A stretch of 64,000 nt of DNA from Dolomedes plantarius (lineage: Eukaryota; Arthropoda; Arachnida; Araneae; Dolomedidae): NCBI GenBank assembly GCA_907164885.2, contig OU015497.1, positions 69,901,429 through 69,965,428 on the forward strand. Direction: 5' to 3'. The notes beneath the pieces are model-generated. The model saw nothing but the letters and a program-made list of their open reading frames with translations, made no database searches and was not told where the DNA came from. Below, piece after piece: positions 9,620 through 20,690 of this stretch (within the stretch, counting starts at the first letter, position 1; the number at the start of each line of letters is the position of its first letter). A program made the position numbers and the translations under genes.

Positions 9620-10207
9620 TACGAGGTCATGAGTCAAATGAAAACTTTAAAAATGCGCCAAATATTTGAAACGTCGCACGATTGTTCTGCGAGTCGGTAA
9701 GAGTGATGCTCGTGGTCTGAAGAGTGCTTGACAGATAACAGCATGTTGCGATTCCGCTACCAGGCGACTCCACAACGTGTAAAGATGGCGGCAGCACTTG
9801 CAGCATGCATCAAACAGAATCAACTTTCTATTAGTCATTTTTTGTGTAGTGAAAGGATAAAACCCATGGAAATACATCTAAGAATTACAGTTTTACAATG
9901 CATGTTTGACACTGCAGAATGTCTACAAAAGTACTAGGACTGGAACCATAGCTCGTTAAGAAAACCGAAAGCATTTCATACCCTTTCAAACCAGACGAAG
10001 AGGCGAAGCAGGCAGTGCACGAGTGGGTACTATGACAGCCTGAATATTTTTTTCAAGAGATATTCGCCCACTTCCAAAGATCTGGAACACTTGTATTGCA
10101 AGTTAAAGAGACTATGTAGAAAAATGACGTAAGCATATTCCTTTTCAATTCAATAAATTACAACATAAAATTTTATATTTAGGCTTTTTATTTGACTGTC
10201 TCTCGTA
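9620..10207 (+). mobile_element. Internally deleted mariner element
   Basis: The ends are inverted: TACGAGGTCATGAGTCAAAT on the left and, reading inward from the right, TACGAGAGACAGTCAAATAA. Tips starting TACGAG are common among mariners. About 590 bp remain instead of the usual 1.3 kb. Confidence 0.55.
9984..10127 (+). pseudogene. mariner transposase C-terminal remnant
   Basis: Near 9984-10030 the frame reads PFKPDEEAKQAVHEWV followed by a stop and QPEYFF, which fits the C-terminal part of mariner transposases (conserved EWL..QP..FF). A further stop and frame changes follow. The catalytic DD34D domain is mostly missing. It lies inside the element at 9620-10207 and is certainly non-functional. 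The assignment rests on motif memory. Confidence 0.5.
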
Positions 10208-11421
10208 TATTTCCGACCACTAATCAGACACAAAAAGCCAACCAGTATTCATTTCAGTCTAAACCAAACTTTATACTTAGGATTTTAACTCTTCTGGGAA
10301 TAATTAATGCAAGCTTGATCCAGATTTTTAACTCCTCTGAGCATAACAAATGCGAGCTTGATCCCTTAAATAATTTTCCAATCTGAAAAATTCTGTGTGA
10401 AAAAAAGTTTTTCTGGGAGTGATTTGGGGTAAACAAAGAAAACTGAAAATCAACTGCATGTTACTTCGCGCGGAAGAATATTTCTTTACACCATCTCAAA
10501 TGTTGGTAAAGTTGCGATTAACAAGCTATATGGAAGGGATATCAAGCTTTCTTTAGAGGATTAGTGCAGTTTGTTCCAATTCTCATGAGAGAAATAAATC
10601 AATTAATGTTTACAATGTGGATTCAAAGCCGAATTTGTCTATCTACGTGATTATCGGGAAATTAGGAAGATACATAGTTTTCAGATTCCAGAATAGTTCA
10701 AGGAATAAATGAAACACGGAATTTTCCGTAGGGGTTGTTTATGTCTAGTAAACGAGAGAATGAAACAATCTATATGCCAGAATCTATTGAATTCGAGAGT
10801 TGGAAACGAAAACATCTCTTGAAATTAATGATGTATTGATGAATGTCAGAATATATCTCGATGCATTTAAAAAATCTTCACACTTCAGTCAATTTATATT
10901 TAATATCTTAATATACATTCATACCATAGTATAGTACGTACGAGTTCAACTAATATACCTTGTACATCAAGACGAGAAATCGAGTAAAAAAGCATAAAAA
11001 AAGAATAATTTTATAAAATGTAGCATAAATTCGAGCAAAAAAATGTAAAAACACATATAAAATTGTAAACTATGATGTGACATTCAGTAAAAAATTACGT
11101 TTTGGAAAGCACTTCTACTGCACATCTGAAATATAATACTTTTCATTACAGTAGTACAAATAAATTTAATTCTAAGTGACAGTTACAATAGCACCTACTG
11201 CTTATAATCTTCCTTCTTTTATATTACCAAATATATGGATCCATGACGATAGGAATAAATATGATACTATATTAATACCACTATTAAACTGATGTAGAGA
11301 TTTTTAAACTTAGAAAATATGAAAACATAGAGAAATTCATAATCTACAATAAATATTCTTTGACAATCTACACAAATTGCTAATTTTAATATTTAGATTA
11401 TCTTCTTTGGTCACTTTTCTG

Positions 11422-11422
<1 letters not shown>
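10208..11422. other. AT-rich stretch with one short tandem repeat
   Basis: Two imperfect ~48-bp units at about 10278-10375 share TTTTAACTC and GCnAGCTTGATCC. The rest is anonymous AT-rich DNA. Confidence 0.4.

Positions 11423-11497
<75 letters not shown>
11423..11497. repeat. (TA)n microsatellite
   Basis: Uninterrupted TA dinucleotides. Confidence 0.95.
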
Positions 11498-11499
<2 letters not shown>

Positions 11500-12955
11500 C
11501 TTGTGTTATGTAACACAGCCAGTATTGCTTCTGACAGATATTAATCTAGTTCAGTGATTGAAGTAAGTGTGGTAGTATTACTGTTACTATATCAATAGTG
11601 CAATTTCTCTGGGGAAATATTCTATTGCATTTTCGAAATAACTTTCCCGTAATTAAAAGGAGCAACATTATTGACTCATAGTAATTTTAATTACTTAGAG
11701 AAGAACGGTTTCGCTAGTTACGGATGATAATGGGATAAATATTATTGTTTTGACGACTGAAAGTATGCAGCTATTGAGTATTATTTAAGTTTGCTTTTGT
11801 TAACGATGTCGTTTCAAATGATTCTTTTGGATGAAAAGTGGATTTACATGCAAAAATGTTTTTAAAGAAAACGTTGCGAATGCTGACTAGCTGGCTACTT
11901 TAATAATGAGAAGATGACAACATTCAGCATGAGATTGGAGTTCATTGTAGATTTTTAATTTGACATTAACGGAAGAAAATTCCCATAGACGGGATAACGC
12001 ATTCTGCAGACAGTCAACAAAAGAAGATTATTGAGAATTATTGATTATTAGGCCCAAGGCTCACTAATGCACTGGATATTTTAAAAATGTGTTTTTAAAA
12101 GGATAATTTAAAAACGCTGACCTACCATTATCATCTGAATCAGTCGTATTTTCATCCACAAGATCGATTATTAATTTTCGATTGTATTTTTACCCCATAT
12201 GTATATTGGAATCATGAAATACTATTCATACTTGTGAATTATACTTTGGCGGTATCCGACTTGTAGAGGAAATAAATTTTGTTGTTGTTGTAATCAGTGA
12301 AATATATCCTTACAGATTTACTTCCATTAAAATAGTTCGTAGTAAAAGCATGTGTATGGTAGATTTTATTGCCTAATGTTAACATGTAGAAAAAAAAGCG
12401 ACTGAACTGAAAATTCTGTGAAATATATTTATTACAAAAACCGTAATACCTCATACAATATAACCTTAGGACCTTATATTTGGGACATTTCTTTTGTTTC
12501 ACATTTCATTCCAGGAGTAAATAATGTAATATTGAACTTAATTTCGAACTATCGTAATTCCAGATAGAAAATTTAATATTATTTGGATTATGATGGTAAT
12601 TAGATAATACTTGATGATTACAATTAACTTATTTCATATGTATCGTATAATGCCGTTGGAAGAAGTTTGTATTATGCATGTAATTTCGATTAAAAACTCT
12701 TTTTCTTCATAGATTATTAGTAACTATATAACACATTTTTATGTCTGTGGTTCAAACCTGTTTGAGTTCGGTATCCTGGATAATTTCAGGCATAATTTTA
12801 ATGAAATTGTTAAATTAATGTACAATGTTAAGGAGTATATGCTAATATTTCTTTCGATAAACACGTTGTTGGTGGATTTTCATGTAAAAGCAAATAATTA
12901 TCCTTTTATGTATTTGGTGAAACCTAACTTATTTCGCACTTCTGTAATCATACAA
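11498..12955. other. AT-rich stretch, nothing firm
   Basis: No supported gene. On the minus strand, about 12125-12185 could read as a short acidic peptide (IDLVDENTTDSDDNG) next to GGTAGGT, a possible donor. It is too short to call. Confidence 0.35.
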
Positions 12956-13895
12956 GGTGTTCGCAAACTGTTTCGATAAAATAAGAAGCGTAATAGAACT
13001 CATCAAGACGAACAATATTTACAATGCAACCTAGGGCCGCGTTCCAGTCAGCGTGTCAAAAAAGCGTAAAGTTCAGTGTCGAAGTTGAACTTTCGCCACT
13101 GAAAAAAATTAGAATTTACCAAATTATAAGTTGCAGAATCCTATTCAGATCAGAGAAAGACCACGTTACTACCACTCGTAAACACCAGCAGAGCTTTTCA
13201 GTGAACCTTTGGGCAGGTATTGTTGATGAATAGCTGGTGGGACCGTATCTCTTGCCAGAACTTCTCACCAATGCAACGTACCGTGTCTTCCTGTAACTCA
13301 TGCTTCTTGATATCTTGCAAGCTATTCATCTCACCCCATAGAGGGACATTTGGTTTATACATGATGGAGCTCCATAACAATTTAGCCCCGCTAACCGCCA
13401 CTTCCTGAATACCACATATCCTAGACGGTGATTTGGACGTGGGGGACCTATGGCTTGGCCTCCACGTTCATCGACCTAAATCTATTGCACTACTTTTGCG
13501 GACATATGGAATAATTGATCTGCACGCGAACCTGTGGACTAAGTGGAAGATCTAGTCGCGAGAATCGTTGTTGAACAGGACAAGATTAACACGTCACCAG
13601 GAATGTACGAGAAGGTGCACCAGTCTTTCATTCGTCGGTGTTAACTATGCAACGACGCCCTTGGACGCGATTTTGAGCATCTACTTTCATTCTTTCTCTG
13701 ATCTGAATGGGATTGTGAAACCTATGATTTGGTTGATTCTCAATTTTTTTACAGTGAAAAATTTTCAACTAGGATACTCAATTTTGTGCTTTTCTGACAC
13801 ATTAAGGGGAATGTGGCCCTAGATTCCATTGTAAGTATTGTTCGTCATCATGAGGGCTATGAACCTTCTCATTTTGTCACAGTTTACGAAAACCC
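12956..13895 (+). mobile_element. Tc1/mariner-type element with ~205-bp inverted repeats
   Basis: The left 205 bp (12956-13160) and the right 205 bp (13691-13895) are inverted copies. Matching landmarks include CGAACAAT (left), TAGGGCC, GTGTCA, and CAGATCAGAGAAAGA at the inner edge (13146-13160, against the reverse complement 13691-13705). The interior is only about 530 bp and holds a decayed C-terminal transposase piece. Unusually long terminal repeats are shared with the related elements at 27461 and 52407. Confidence 0.65.
13168..13680 (+). pseudogene. DDE transposase C-terminal remnant (long-TIR lineage)
   Basis: Read across frame changes it contains FSVNLWAGIV, then IWFIHDGAP (the second catalytic Asp), GRGGPMAWPPRS, and near the end CNDALGRDFEH. 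This order is that of Tc1/mariner-superfamily DDE transposases with a DGAP motif. There are several stops (for example after GIVDE) and frameshifts, and the N-terminal DNA-binding half is deleted. The Asp in the DGAP motif is intact. It is non-functional. Confidence 0.6.
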
Positions 13896-13917
13896 AGTCT
13901 AATCTCCCAGTCTCAGA

Positions 13918-14096
13918 TGATTTGGTTTGGTTTGGAGCACAACGGTAAATTTTTGCTACACAAGGGCTAATTAGACCGGGACCTACTGCTGAAAGCCGAT
14001 TCCGAACGGCTACAAACGTCCATGCCAACAGTGTGACTCGAACCCACGGACATTGGCATCGAATACCAGCGCTCCAGCCACTCGGCCATCGTCTGG
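13918..14096 (-). mobile_element. tRNA-derived SINE with 12-bp target duplication
   Basis: It is flanked by the exact direct repeat CCCAGTCTCAGA (13906-13917 and 14097-14108). On the minus strand it begins with a tRNA-like head (A-box-like GATGGCCGAGTGGCTGGAG; B-box-like GGGTTCGAGTC), suggesting a type II (Leu/Ser-like) tRNA ancestor. The body is unlike the other SINEs here. Its tail is GGTTTGG-like on the plus strand rather than a CAA repeat. Confidence 0.75.
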
Positions 14097-14108
14097 CCCA
14101 GTCTCAGA

Positions 14109-15479
14109 AGAAACAAAATAGTAATGCAATAAGGTGCTCTCATCTCTATGTAAATGTCTTCTTCCGACGATAGCTTGGTAAAACATGTAGACATTGATTA
14201 CATTAAAATAATTATCGCTAAGAGATGGAAAAATGCATAGCAACTTCATGAGATTTTTACAAATACATTTTGAACAAAAGAGCAGAAAATTTGCATCTTT
14301 TATAGAGGTATTCAAACATTATTTATCATTTTAATTATTAGAAATATTTTTTGAAATAAATATATTTTGAAAATTTACTTTTAAACAAGAAACGAATATC
14401 TTTAAATATAAATAAAACTGACTGTTCTGATACAGATTCTGTCCACGTTAGTGTCAAAAGATAACGTAATATCCTTGGTCAATTAATTTTCAAGTTTTTA
14501 TCTAAGCTTCCGCACTCGAGATATATTTTTAAGATTATATAGGATTTTGAAGAATTACGTTAACCACATTCTATATTTAAAACTTGTAATAAATATTATA
14601 AATCAGATACAAGCATAGAATTTCGGGGCCCATTCATGAATATAAGTCAGACAGCTAAAAGAGTGATGGATCGGCAACATCAGTTTTCGCGGCCTTTCTA
14701 CAGTGCCTGAAATATGCATCAACATTTTTCACACTGTTCCAAAAATATGATTAGAATGGATTATATATGCCCTTACTTTTGTTCCTCTGTTGAATTGCAG
14801 AATGATGTATTCCCGAAAATTTGTAACCAGAGCAAAATATTTCATTTTTATTGATAGGGTGGATACTGGAATTTTCTCTTAAATATCTAAAGATATATTT
14901 CAGCTGATATTCATAAATAATTTTGTTCTTTGTCTTCTAAACATTTTAAGTCACCCATATTTCCCACTGCATTAAATTTACTAAGTGTGTTATTCATAAA
15001 TTAAGTTATTATGATATATTCAGTACGTAAGTGCTTCTTATTTTACTCAGCATTAAAAGAAAAACTTTAAATTACAAATTGAAATGATTTTTCAAAAAGC
15101 ATTTTCAAAAATTATGAGAAAGATAAAGCAACATTCCTTGTTTAATTTATTTATATAAATAAAAAGTTAATTTTATCTTTTAAGAAATATTATTCTATCT
15201 TATGAATATTTGTAGTAACTGTAATCTCACTTTACTGAATTCCTAAAATATTAAGTAAATGGTGAACAGTTATTTCAAAATTTTATTGAATTCCACAGCG
15301 TTAGTTTCACAAAGTCTTTTATTCATGAAATAAGCCATATATGCTTTATTTAATACATAAGTGATCTGCATTAACTCAGTATTTAAAACATCAACGTGAA
15401 ATTATAAATTGAACTGTGTTATCTAAAAGTATTTGCAAAAATTATGCTAGAGATCTATTAATAATATTTGTTTATTTTT
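14109..15479. other. AT-rich stretch, weak internal duplication
   Basis: No gene. Roughly 14995-15140 and 15330-15450 look like diverged copies of one segment (shared TACATAAGTG/TACGTAAGTG, CTCAG, AAAATTATG). About 15190-15290 resembles 17115-17220. The piggyBac-like element at 15484 sits inside this repeated region. Confidence 0.35.
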
Positions 15480-16508
15480 TTAACCCGCGAGCACTCGGGA
15501 CCCAATTTCGAACACGAGAACTCGCGCAGGTATCTCATACCCTAGTTCATTTCTGCTATTTAAATATCAATTAATATTGTTTATATGCAAACCTTACGTA
15601 ACTAAAGAGCATAAAATAATAAATTAAAGATTTTTAGTGAATTTTAATAATACTTACATATTTTATGGACAATTTTTACAAACTACATACTGATGATCAG
15701 CAGAGAGACATTTTTCACATTTTTGGTACATAAACTTTGTTTTTCTGTCCTTATTACTTGGGCAAATTTAAAATCGTTTATATTTTCTCTTGAGTTCTTT
15801 TGCAGGCGGTGCACTATTAGTGATTTACAGTTCCATTGAAGTGCTTGAATAAGTTGTTTTTGTTTGAGGCACCATCATATTTAGCATGTTGCTATCGAAG
15901 AGAACATTCAATGTATCTACGGGAGAAGCTATATCTCTTGAATAATGTGTATTACCTGGAAGCTTGGGAATTACGTTCCTTGAAGGCTTCTTTACATTTT
16001 GCCGGTATTTTTTCTTCAATCATTTTGTAATTTTATCTTTAGCAATATAAAATTCGGCTGTTGACAGTGAACTTTTATCTTCGGTTTCTGTCTCAATTTC
16101 AGTATACAAATCGTGATTGCTACAGTATTCTCAATCCTCAGAGGCATCATTATCTTTGAATAAAGGTTCATCATCACTAGAAACAGTCTCTAAAAGGTGT
16201 CACAATTGTTTCATTTCCTCGTTGTAATTCAAAAAGTGCGCCATGATACACTAAACTGACAGAAAAAAAGGAAAGATCTCACTGACGCGAGGACTCGCAC
16301 GGGTGTGACATACACCTCAAAATATTTTTCTCAAAATCTATTTTTAGAGAAGAACTAGTTTTTACCCCGCTGCTATACGTTGGATACAGTTACCCGTTGA
16401 ATACAGCTACACGAAATTTCGGCCTAATCCGATAAGAAGAAGATAACAAAAACATTGAATGAAAATGGATTGCGTATGTCATACCCGGTGCGAGTTCTCG
16501 CGGGTTAT
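15480..16508 (-). mobile_element. piggyBac-like element, internally deleted
   Basis: The element is 15484-16504 (1021 bp). The left flank is TTAA (15480-15483), and the right flank TTAT (16505-16508) looks like a mutated TTAA. The ends are CCCGCGAGCACTCG and, inward from the right, CCCGCGAGAACTCGC, with subterminal copies of the same motif at about 15515-15530 and 16283-16310. CCC termini plus TTAA is the piggyBac signature, and the minus-strand coding remnant agrees. Confidence 0.75.
15663..16244 (-). pseudogene. piggyBac transposase remnant
   Basis: The minus strand reads an N-terminal start (MAHFLNYNEEM, ATG at 16244) with an acidic region (SSDDEPLFKDNDASED), broken by three in-frame stops. 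At the 3' end (15663-15720) a cysteine-rich peptide, KCEKCLSADHQYVVCKNC, resembles the C-terminal zinc-binding domain of piggyBac transposases. The whole catalytic DDD core between them is missing, so this is an internal-deletion derivative. The N- and C-terminal features are seen; the family call is knowledge-based. Confidence 0.7.
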
Positions 16509-16519
16509 TATATAAATAG

Positions 16520-16691
16520 ATAATATATTTTTTGGACTATAAGACTCACAGAATGACAAGAGGCATCTGAAATTTATGGGAGGATTTTTAGAAAAGAATA
16601 TTCCGAATTTTCTTAGGCATATGAAGATATTTTCAATTTCTTACTTAATATATATAAAATATGTATTATATACGTATATTATGTATATATG

Positions 16692-16727
<36 letters not shown>

Positions 16728-17095
16728 TGCCCGGTAAAAAATGCTTAAGTCAAAAGGGGGATTTTTAGATATTTGTTAGTATTGATTAAAAAGAAAAAAA
16801 ATACTTGTATAAAAGGCTTAAATCTATCGATTTTGTATACAAAAGTACATTTCTTTGTACAAAAGACTGAAGTCGAAATTATTGTTCTGCGATTGGTATA
16901 AAAGCTTATAACTTGGTATATTTAAATCACTGTCTTTGACTTAAGCCCATTATAACGGGCACCATAGATATGTAATATATAAAATAAATGTAATAAAATA
17001 TTATTTTATTGTATTGTTACCTTCGGACCATAAGACGCCCCCCATATTTAAGTCTTTTTTGTGTAATTTTTTTATGGTCCGAAAATCACGGTTAT
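16520..17095. mobile_element. Possible Tigger/pogo-type MITE enclosing another MITE
   Basis: The left end (TTTTTGGACTATAAGACTCA, about 16530) and the right end (TTATGGTCCGAAAATCACGG, about 17072-17091) are inverted relatives built on GGACCATAA. A further inward copy, CGGACCATAAGACGCCCCCC, is at about 17024-17043. The 16726-16963 MITE lies inside. The boundaries are approximate. Confidence 0.4.
16726..16963. mobile_element. MITE family M1, copy 1
   Basis: The ends are GGTGCCCGG and CGGGCACC with GCTTAAGTCAAA / TTTGACTTAAGC further in, so the tips are inverted. The left end abuts a TA tract (16690-16725). The interior matches copy 2 at 25681-25938 (for example TTTTTAGATATTTGTTA and GTTCTGCGATTGGTATAAAA). 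It does not encode a protein. Confidence 0.7.
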
Positions 17096-17753
17096 TATAT
17101 ATTTTAAATCATACAAATTTAAGGTATAGTAGTTTATCTTATAAATATTCATAGTAACTTTCGTAACCGTAACTGTAGTAACTAGTTTTACAGAATTCCT
17201 AAAAAATAAGGCAAAGGTAACTTATTTAACTTTTTGAATATTTTCCGGAGAACGTAACGAGATTACTGCATGTATTATTCATATCAGCGGCAATATTCTA
17301 ATATTTGATTGTGTTTCAAATACGAGTCCGATCGTGAACAGTGATGGATTAATTTGATGGTACTCTGAATTAACGGTCAACTGAAAATGTTTTATTGGAT
17401 AATGAAGTGATTGATAATGACCGTCTCCCTAATCAGTGTGTTTATTGCATTGGTATTGCGTAAAACATTATTCTGTAACAATCAAATTTCCCGTGAAACT
17501 AATGCTCTGGGATCACGATTATCGAGCCTCAGTGGTCACTGTAATTTTATACCTTTTAACCCGAGACTTACATTTAAAACAAATTAAATGCAATTTATTT
17601 AATTGAACATGTGATGTCATAAAACTTCATTTAATATTTTCTCGTTTTCCACCCCTCAGAACAAAATATACTAATGTATACTTTTTGAAATAATGTGCAT
17701 AATTAAAGGAATTTATGCAATCAAAGGATTCTTAGATTTAATAAGAGACTTAA
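17096..17753. other. AT-rich stretch, nothing identified
   Basis: No supported gene or repeat, apart from the faint similarity of 17115-17220 to 15190-15290. Confidence 0.35.
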
Positions 17754-17949
17754 GTCATCTAACCACCTCGGCTCCCTCCGCTAGTGCGTATCGGCCATGA
17801 AAACCAGAAGATGCGTGGCAAAACTTGTAAACTCAGCCAAGGGTTGATTTACCCTGTTCGGTTTATGTTTCATATGGGCCTGGGCGCCGGACGGACAGTA
17901 CAGATCTGCCGACCAGTTTGGGCAACCCGGGGCTCCTAATAAAAAAAAA
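17754..17949 (+). mobile_element. Poly(A)-tailed retroposed sequence, SINE-like
   Basis: A ~185-bp GC-rich segment ends in GGGGCTCCTAAT plus an A10 tail (17940-17950). ACTTAA occurs directly before (17748-17753) and after (17950-17955), a short possible target duplication. I do not see a clear tRNA-like head, so it may be a truncated SINE or a retroposed transcript. Confidence 0.45.
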
Positions 17950-17955
17950 ACTTAA

Positions 17956-18317
17956 AGGAATGCCGGATATATATTTGACCATATAGTCTAATGACGTATT
18001 ATGTTATATGCTCAGTATAAAAAGTCAAAAATCAATAACTGCATTAGTTTAAGTTTTATACAATTAGAAGTGACGTGATGTTTATTCGCACGGTGGATAT
18101 GCTTTTTGACCTACTTTCAGTTTGCAGGACCTTTTAAAAACTAAATACTATAACAGGTATAAATATAATTTTTTTATTTGGGGGGGGGTCTACATTCTTC
18201 CTGCTAATAATTATCTTGCTTTGTTGAATTATTGTACTTTTAGTTACATTTGTCCATTTTCAGTATGAGGAATTGTTACAACTGCGCAATCTTTTATTGA
18301 AAAGTTAAAATTTTCAA
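17956..18317. other. AT-rich stretch with a G9 run
   Basis: Only a poly-G run (18180-18188) stands out. No gene is visible. Confidence 0.4.
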
Positions 18318-18400
18318 CGGGGTTCCCAAACTTATTTGGCTTACATCCCCCTTTTCAGAAATAAGATGACTCAGCAGCCCCCGCCCCCTTAAAATATCCA
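18318..18400 (-). mobile_element. hAT-type terminal segment
   Basis: GGGGTTCCCAAACTTATTTG at 18319-18338, followed by a C-rich run, resembles the common hAT terminus (CAGnGGTTCCCAAAC...). A decayed hAT-like C-terminal coding remnant lies inward on the minus strand, consistent with this being the 3' end. The other end was not found. Confidence 0.45.
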
Positions 18401-18639
18401 TCTTAAACGAACAAACAGAGAAGCAGTGACAAATTAGCGTAATTTTATGTATCTCTATTTCTCTATGTCTTCAACATAGTGCCGAAATATATTGTCAATA
18501 AGACATCTTGACGCTTGACATTTTAAAAGTTTTTAATAAAACCAACAATAGTAACATTTGCATGACACACAGGAAAGGAAAATAAAGAAGGATATTATTA
18601 AAATTAAAATGATGAATAAAATTCAAATGAATCCTAATG

Positions 18640-18785
18640 AAAAGGAGGAACTGAGCGTGATGCTAACCATTTATTAATGGTCTGATCTATTTCTTTTGGT
18701 AGCGTTTTTAAATTTGTAGTCAGTTTCTGTTTTTAGTAAGAAGATTTGTGACTAAACTGAACCCATGTTCCGCTCAATAGGATGA
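18640..18785 (-). pseudogene. hAT transposase C-terminal remnant
   Basis: The minus strand reads GFSLVTNLLTKNRN, close to the C-terminal dimerisation region of hAT transposases (FSAVTNLLTKNRNRL type), then decays through several stops. It lies about 320 bp inside the hAT-like terminus at 18318, in the expected orientation. Only this short motif supports the call. Confidence 0.4.
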
Positions 18786-19330
18786 AGGAAATGCAATTAA
18801 AAATCGTTTGTATTATAGATTATAATCCAGGATAAAGAGTATAGGTATCTGTTACGGCAGCCAGATAACAATTTTAAATATTTTAAGAATTACAGTAACA
18901 AAATAAAGCAGCATTTAACGGCTGCTTTTATTATGCATAGTTGAATTTCTTGAAAGCATAATGTGCTTTTTAGCAGTGCTCTTAAGTTTCAATAAAAGGA
19001 ACTTACGGTGTAGCTCCCAAGGAGAAATAAAGTAAATAAGTCGAGTGAACCCATGATCCGCTCAATAGGATGAATGAAATGCAATTAAAAATCTTTTGTA
19101 CTATAGATTATAATCCAGGATAAAGTGTAGTTATATATGTTATGGCAGCCAGATGACAGTTTTAAATATTTTAAGAATTACAGTAACAAAATAAAGCATC
19201 ATTTCACGGGTGCTTTTATAATGCATAGTTGAATTTCTTGAAAGCATAATGTGCTTTTCAGCAGTACTCTTCACTTTGAATAAAAGGAACTTACGGCGTA
19301 GCTCCCGAAAAATAAAGTAAATAAGTCGAG
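18759..19330. repeat. Tandem duplication of a ~288-bp unit
   Basis: Unit 1 is 18759-19046 and unit 2 is 19047-19330, both beginning GAACCCATG and ending ATAAGTCGAG. The two are clearly similar with scattered substitutions. The unit includes the upstream part of the hAT remnant, so the duplication postdates that insertion. Confidence 0.8.
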
Positions 19331-20370
19331 TATGTCTTCTAAATATTTGTAAAGGAGTTACGAGAAACCTAATTAACCACGTGCTCTCCTCAAACAAAAT
19401 CTTTATCGTTAAAAATGCAAACTTTAGCCTTAATTTAATTCATTCTTTTTACACTTTATTTGTGTTAAATTTCTTTTGTTCTCATTTTTACCCCGAATTC
19501 AAAATTTTCTTCGTTTGAAAGTTTAGATTTAAATTTATACTCTAAAAAACTACGGACTTTGTTTGGATTTAAATATCAAATTTTTACTACTGAAATTTCT
19601 GAGTGTAAAGCAAAGTTTATTCACCTTTGATATTTGTCCCTTTAATTTTAAACTTAAGCCTTCTATATATAGCAGCATTGAGGTGTTTATATAGGTACCT
19701 TATAAAACGCTTTGAAGTGTTTGTCATACTAGGAGCAATTTTCCGAAAGCGTTTAACTTCGGTAAGACGAAAAAATACTCTACCATGATTTCGATCCTTT
19801 TTCTATGTACATAATGGACCATATTTCTGAAAGTCACTGGTAAGGGAGGGGGGGGGGGGGTTAAAGCGGCTGATATGTACACATTTTTCCTATAAATACG
19901 TGAGCGGGAATTGATGTTAAAAGGTGATTCCAATTAACTTTTAAAAGGACATTATAAGCAGAATAATAACTAATTCGATTTCGTATTAAAGGAGAGGAAA
20001 GGAGTTACTATAAAGATATTCATAAATTTTGTAATAAATAATGGTCACTGATTTTCACGTAATGTTATCTTCAGAGCTAAACTCATGTCCATTTATTAAG
20101 GATAATGCCAGCTCCGGCAAATAAAGGTTCAGAAACAAAACAAACGTGACTTATTCATAAAGCCCATTTATTAAACAAAAGATAAATAACAAAAAAGATG
20201 GTGTATGTATGATACCATTCATAAAAACTACGATTTTCGCTCCTGGATCAATTGTAAAAATTATATCTTTTACAAAAAATTAATATTACATGGTTGGTAT
20301 GATGGTTAATACGTTGTATGTCTCCCATGCGATGAAATACAGTCCGTACAACACCTAGGCATGCTGAGTA
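19331..20370. other. AT-rich stretch with a G-run
   Basis: No supported gene. A poly-G run lies at about 19847-19860. Confidence 0.4.
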
Positions 20371-20690
20371 TCAAATTATCGAGCTGATCTTGGGGAAGAT
20401 TACTCTACTCAGCAATGCTCTCCCAAGTTCCGGTACACATGTAGGAGGTGGTTGACTGGCTGCAACACGTCGGCTAAGCATGTCCCACACATACTCTATC
20501 GGATTCAAGTCGGGTGAGAATGGTGGCCATTCCATACGGGTGATATCCTCAGATTTAATGCATTCGTTTGCGATGTTTGCTCGGTGAGGACGGGCGTTGT
20601 CATCCATAAACACAAATTCTGCGTCCACGGCCCCCCCTAAACAAACGTACATGTTGTTTCAGAATGATGTCCCGATCAAATTAGCCCTCG
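20371..20690 (-). pseudogene. Tc1-like transposase C-terminal fragment
   Basis: The minus strand reads FMDDNARPHR (second catalytic Asp) and SPDLNPIEYVWD (catalytic Glu), the hallmark DD34E pair of Tc1 transposases. The upstream peptide (near 20655-20685) is in another frame, and the shift maps to a G8 run at about 20631-20638. The N-terminal half and first Asp are missing, as sequence upstream of about 20690 is unrelated. This is a truncated, dead copy. Confidence 0.7.

Noticed and set aside
12125..12185. Short acidic exon on the minus strand
   Set aside because: Too short, with one candidate splice site only and no partner exon.
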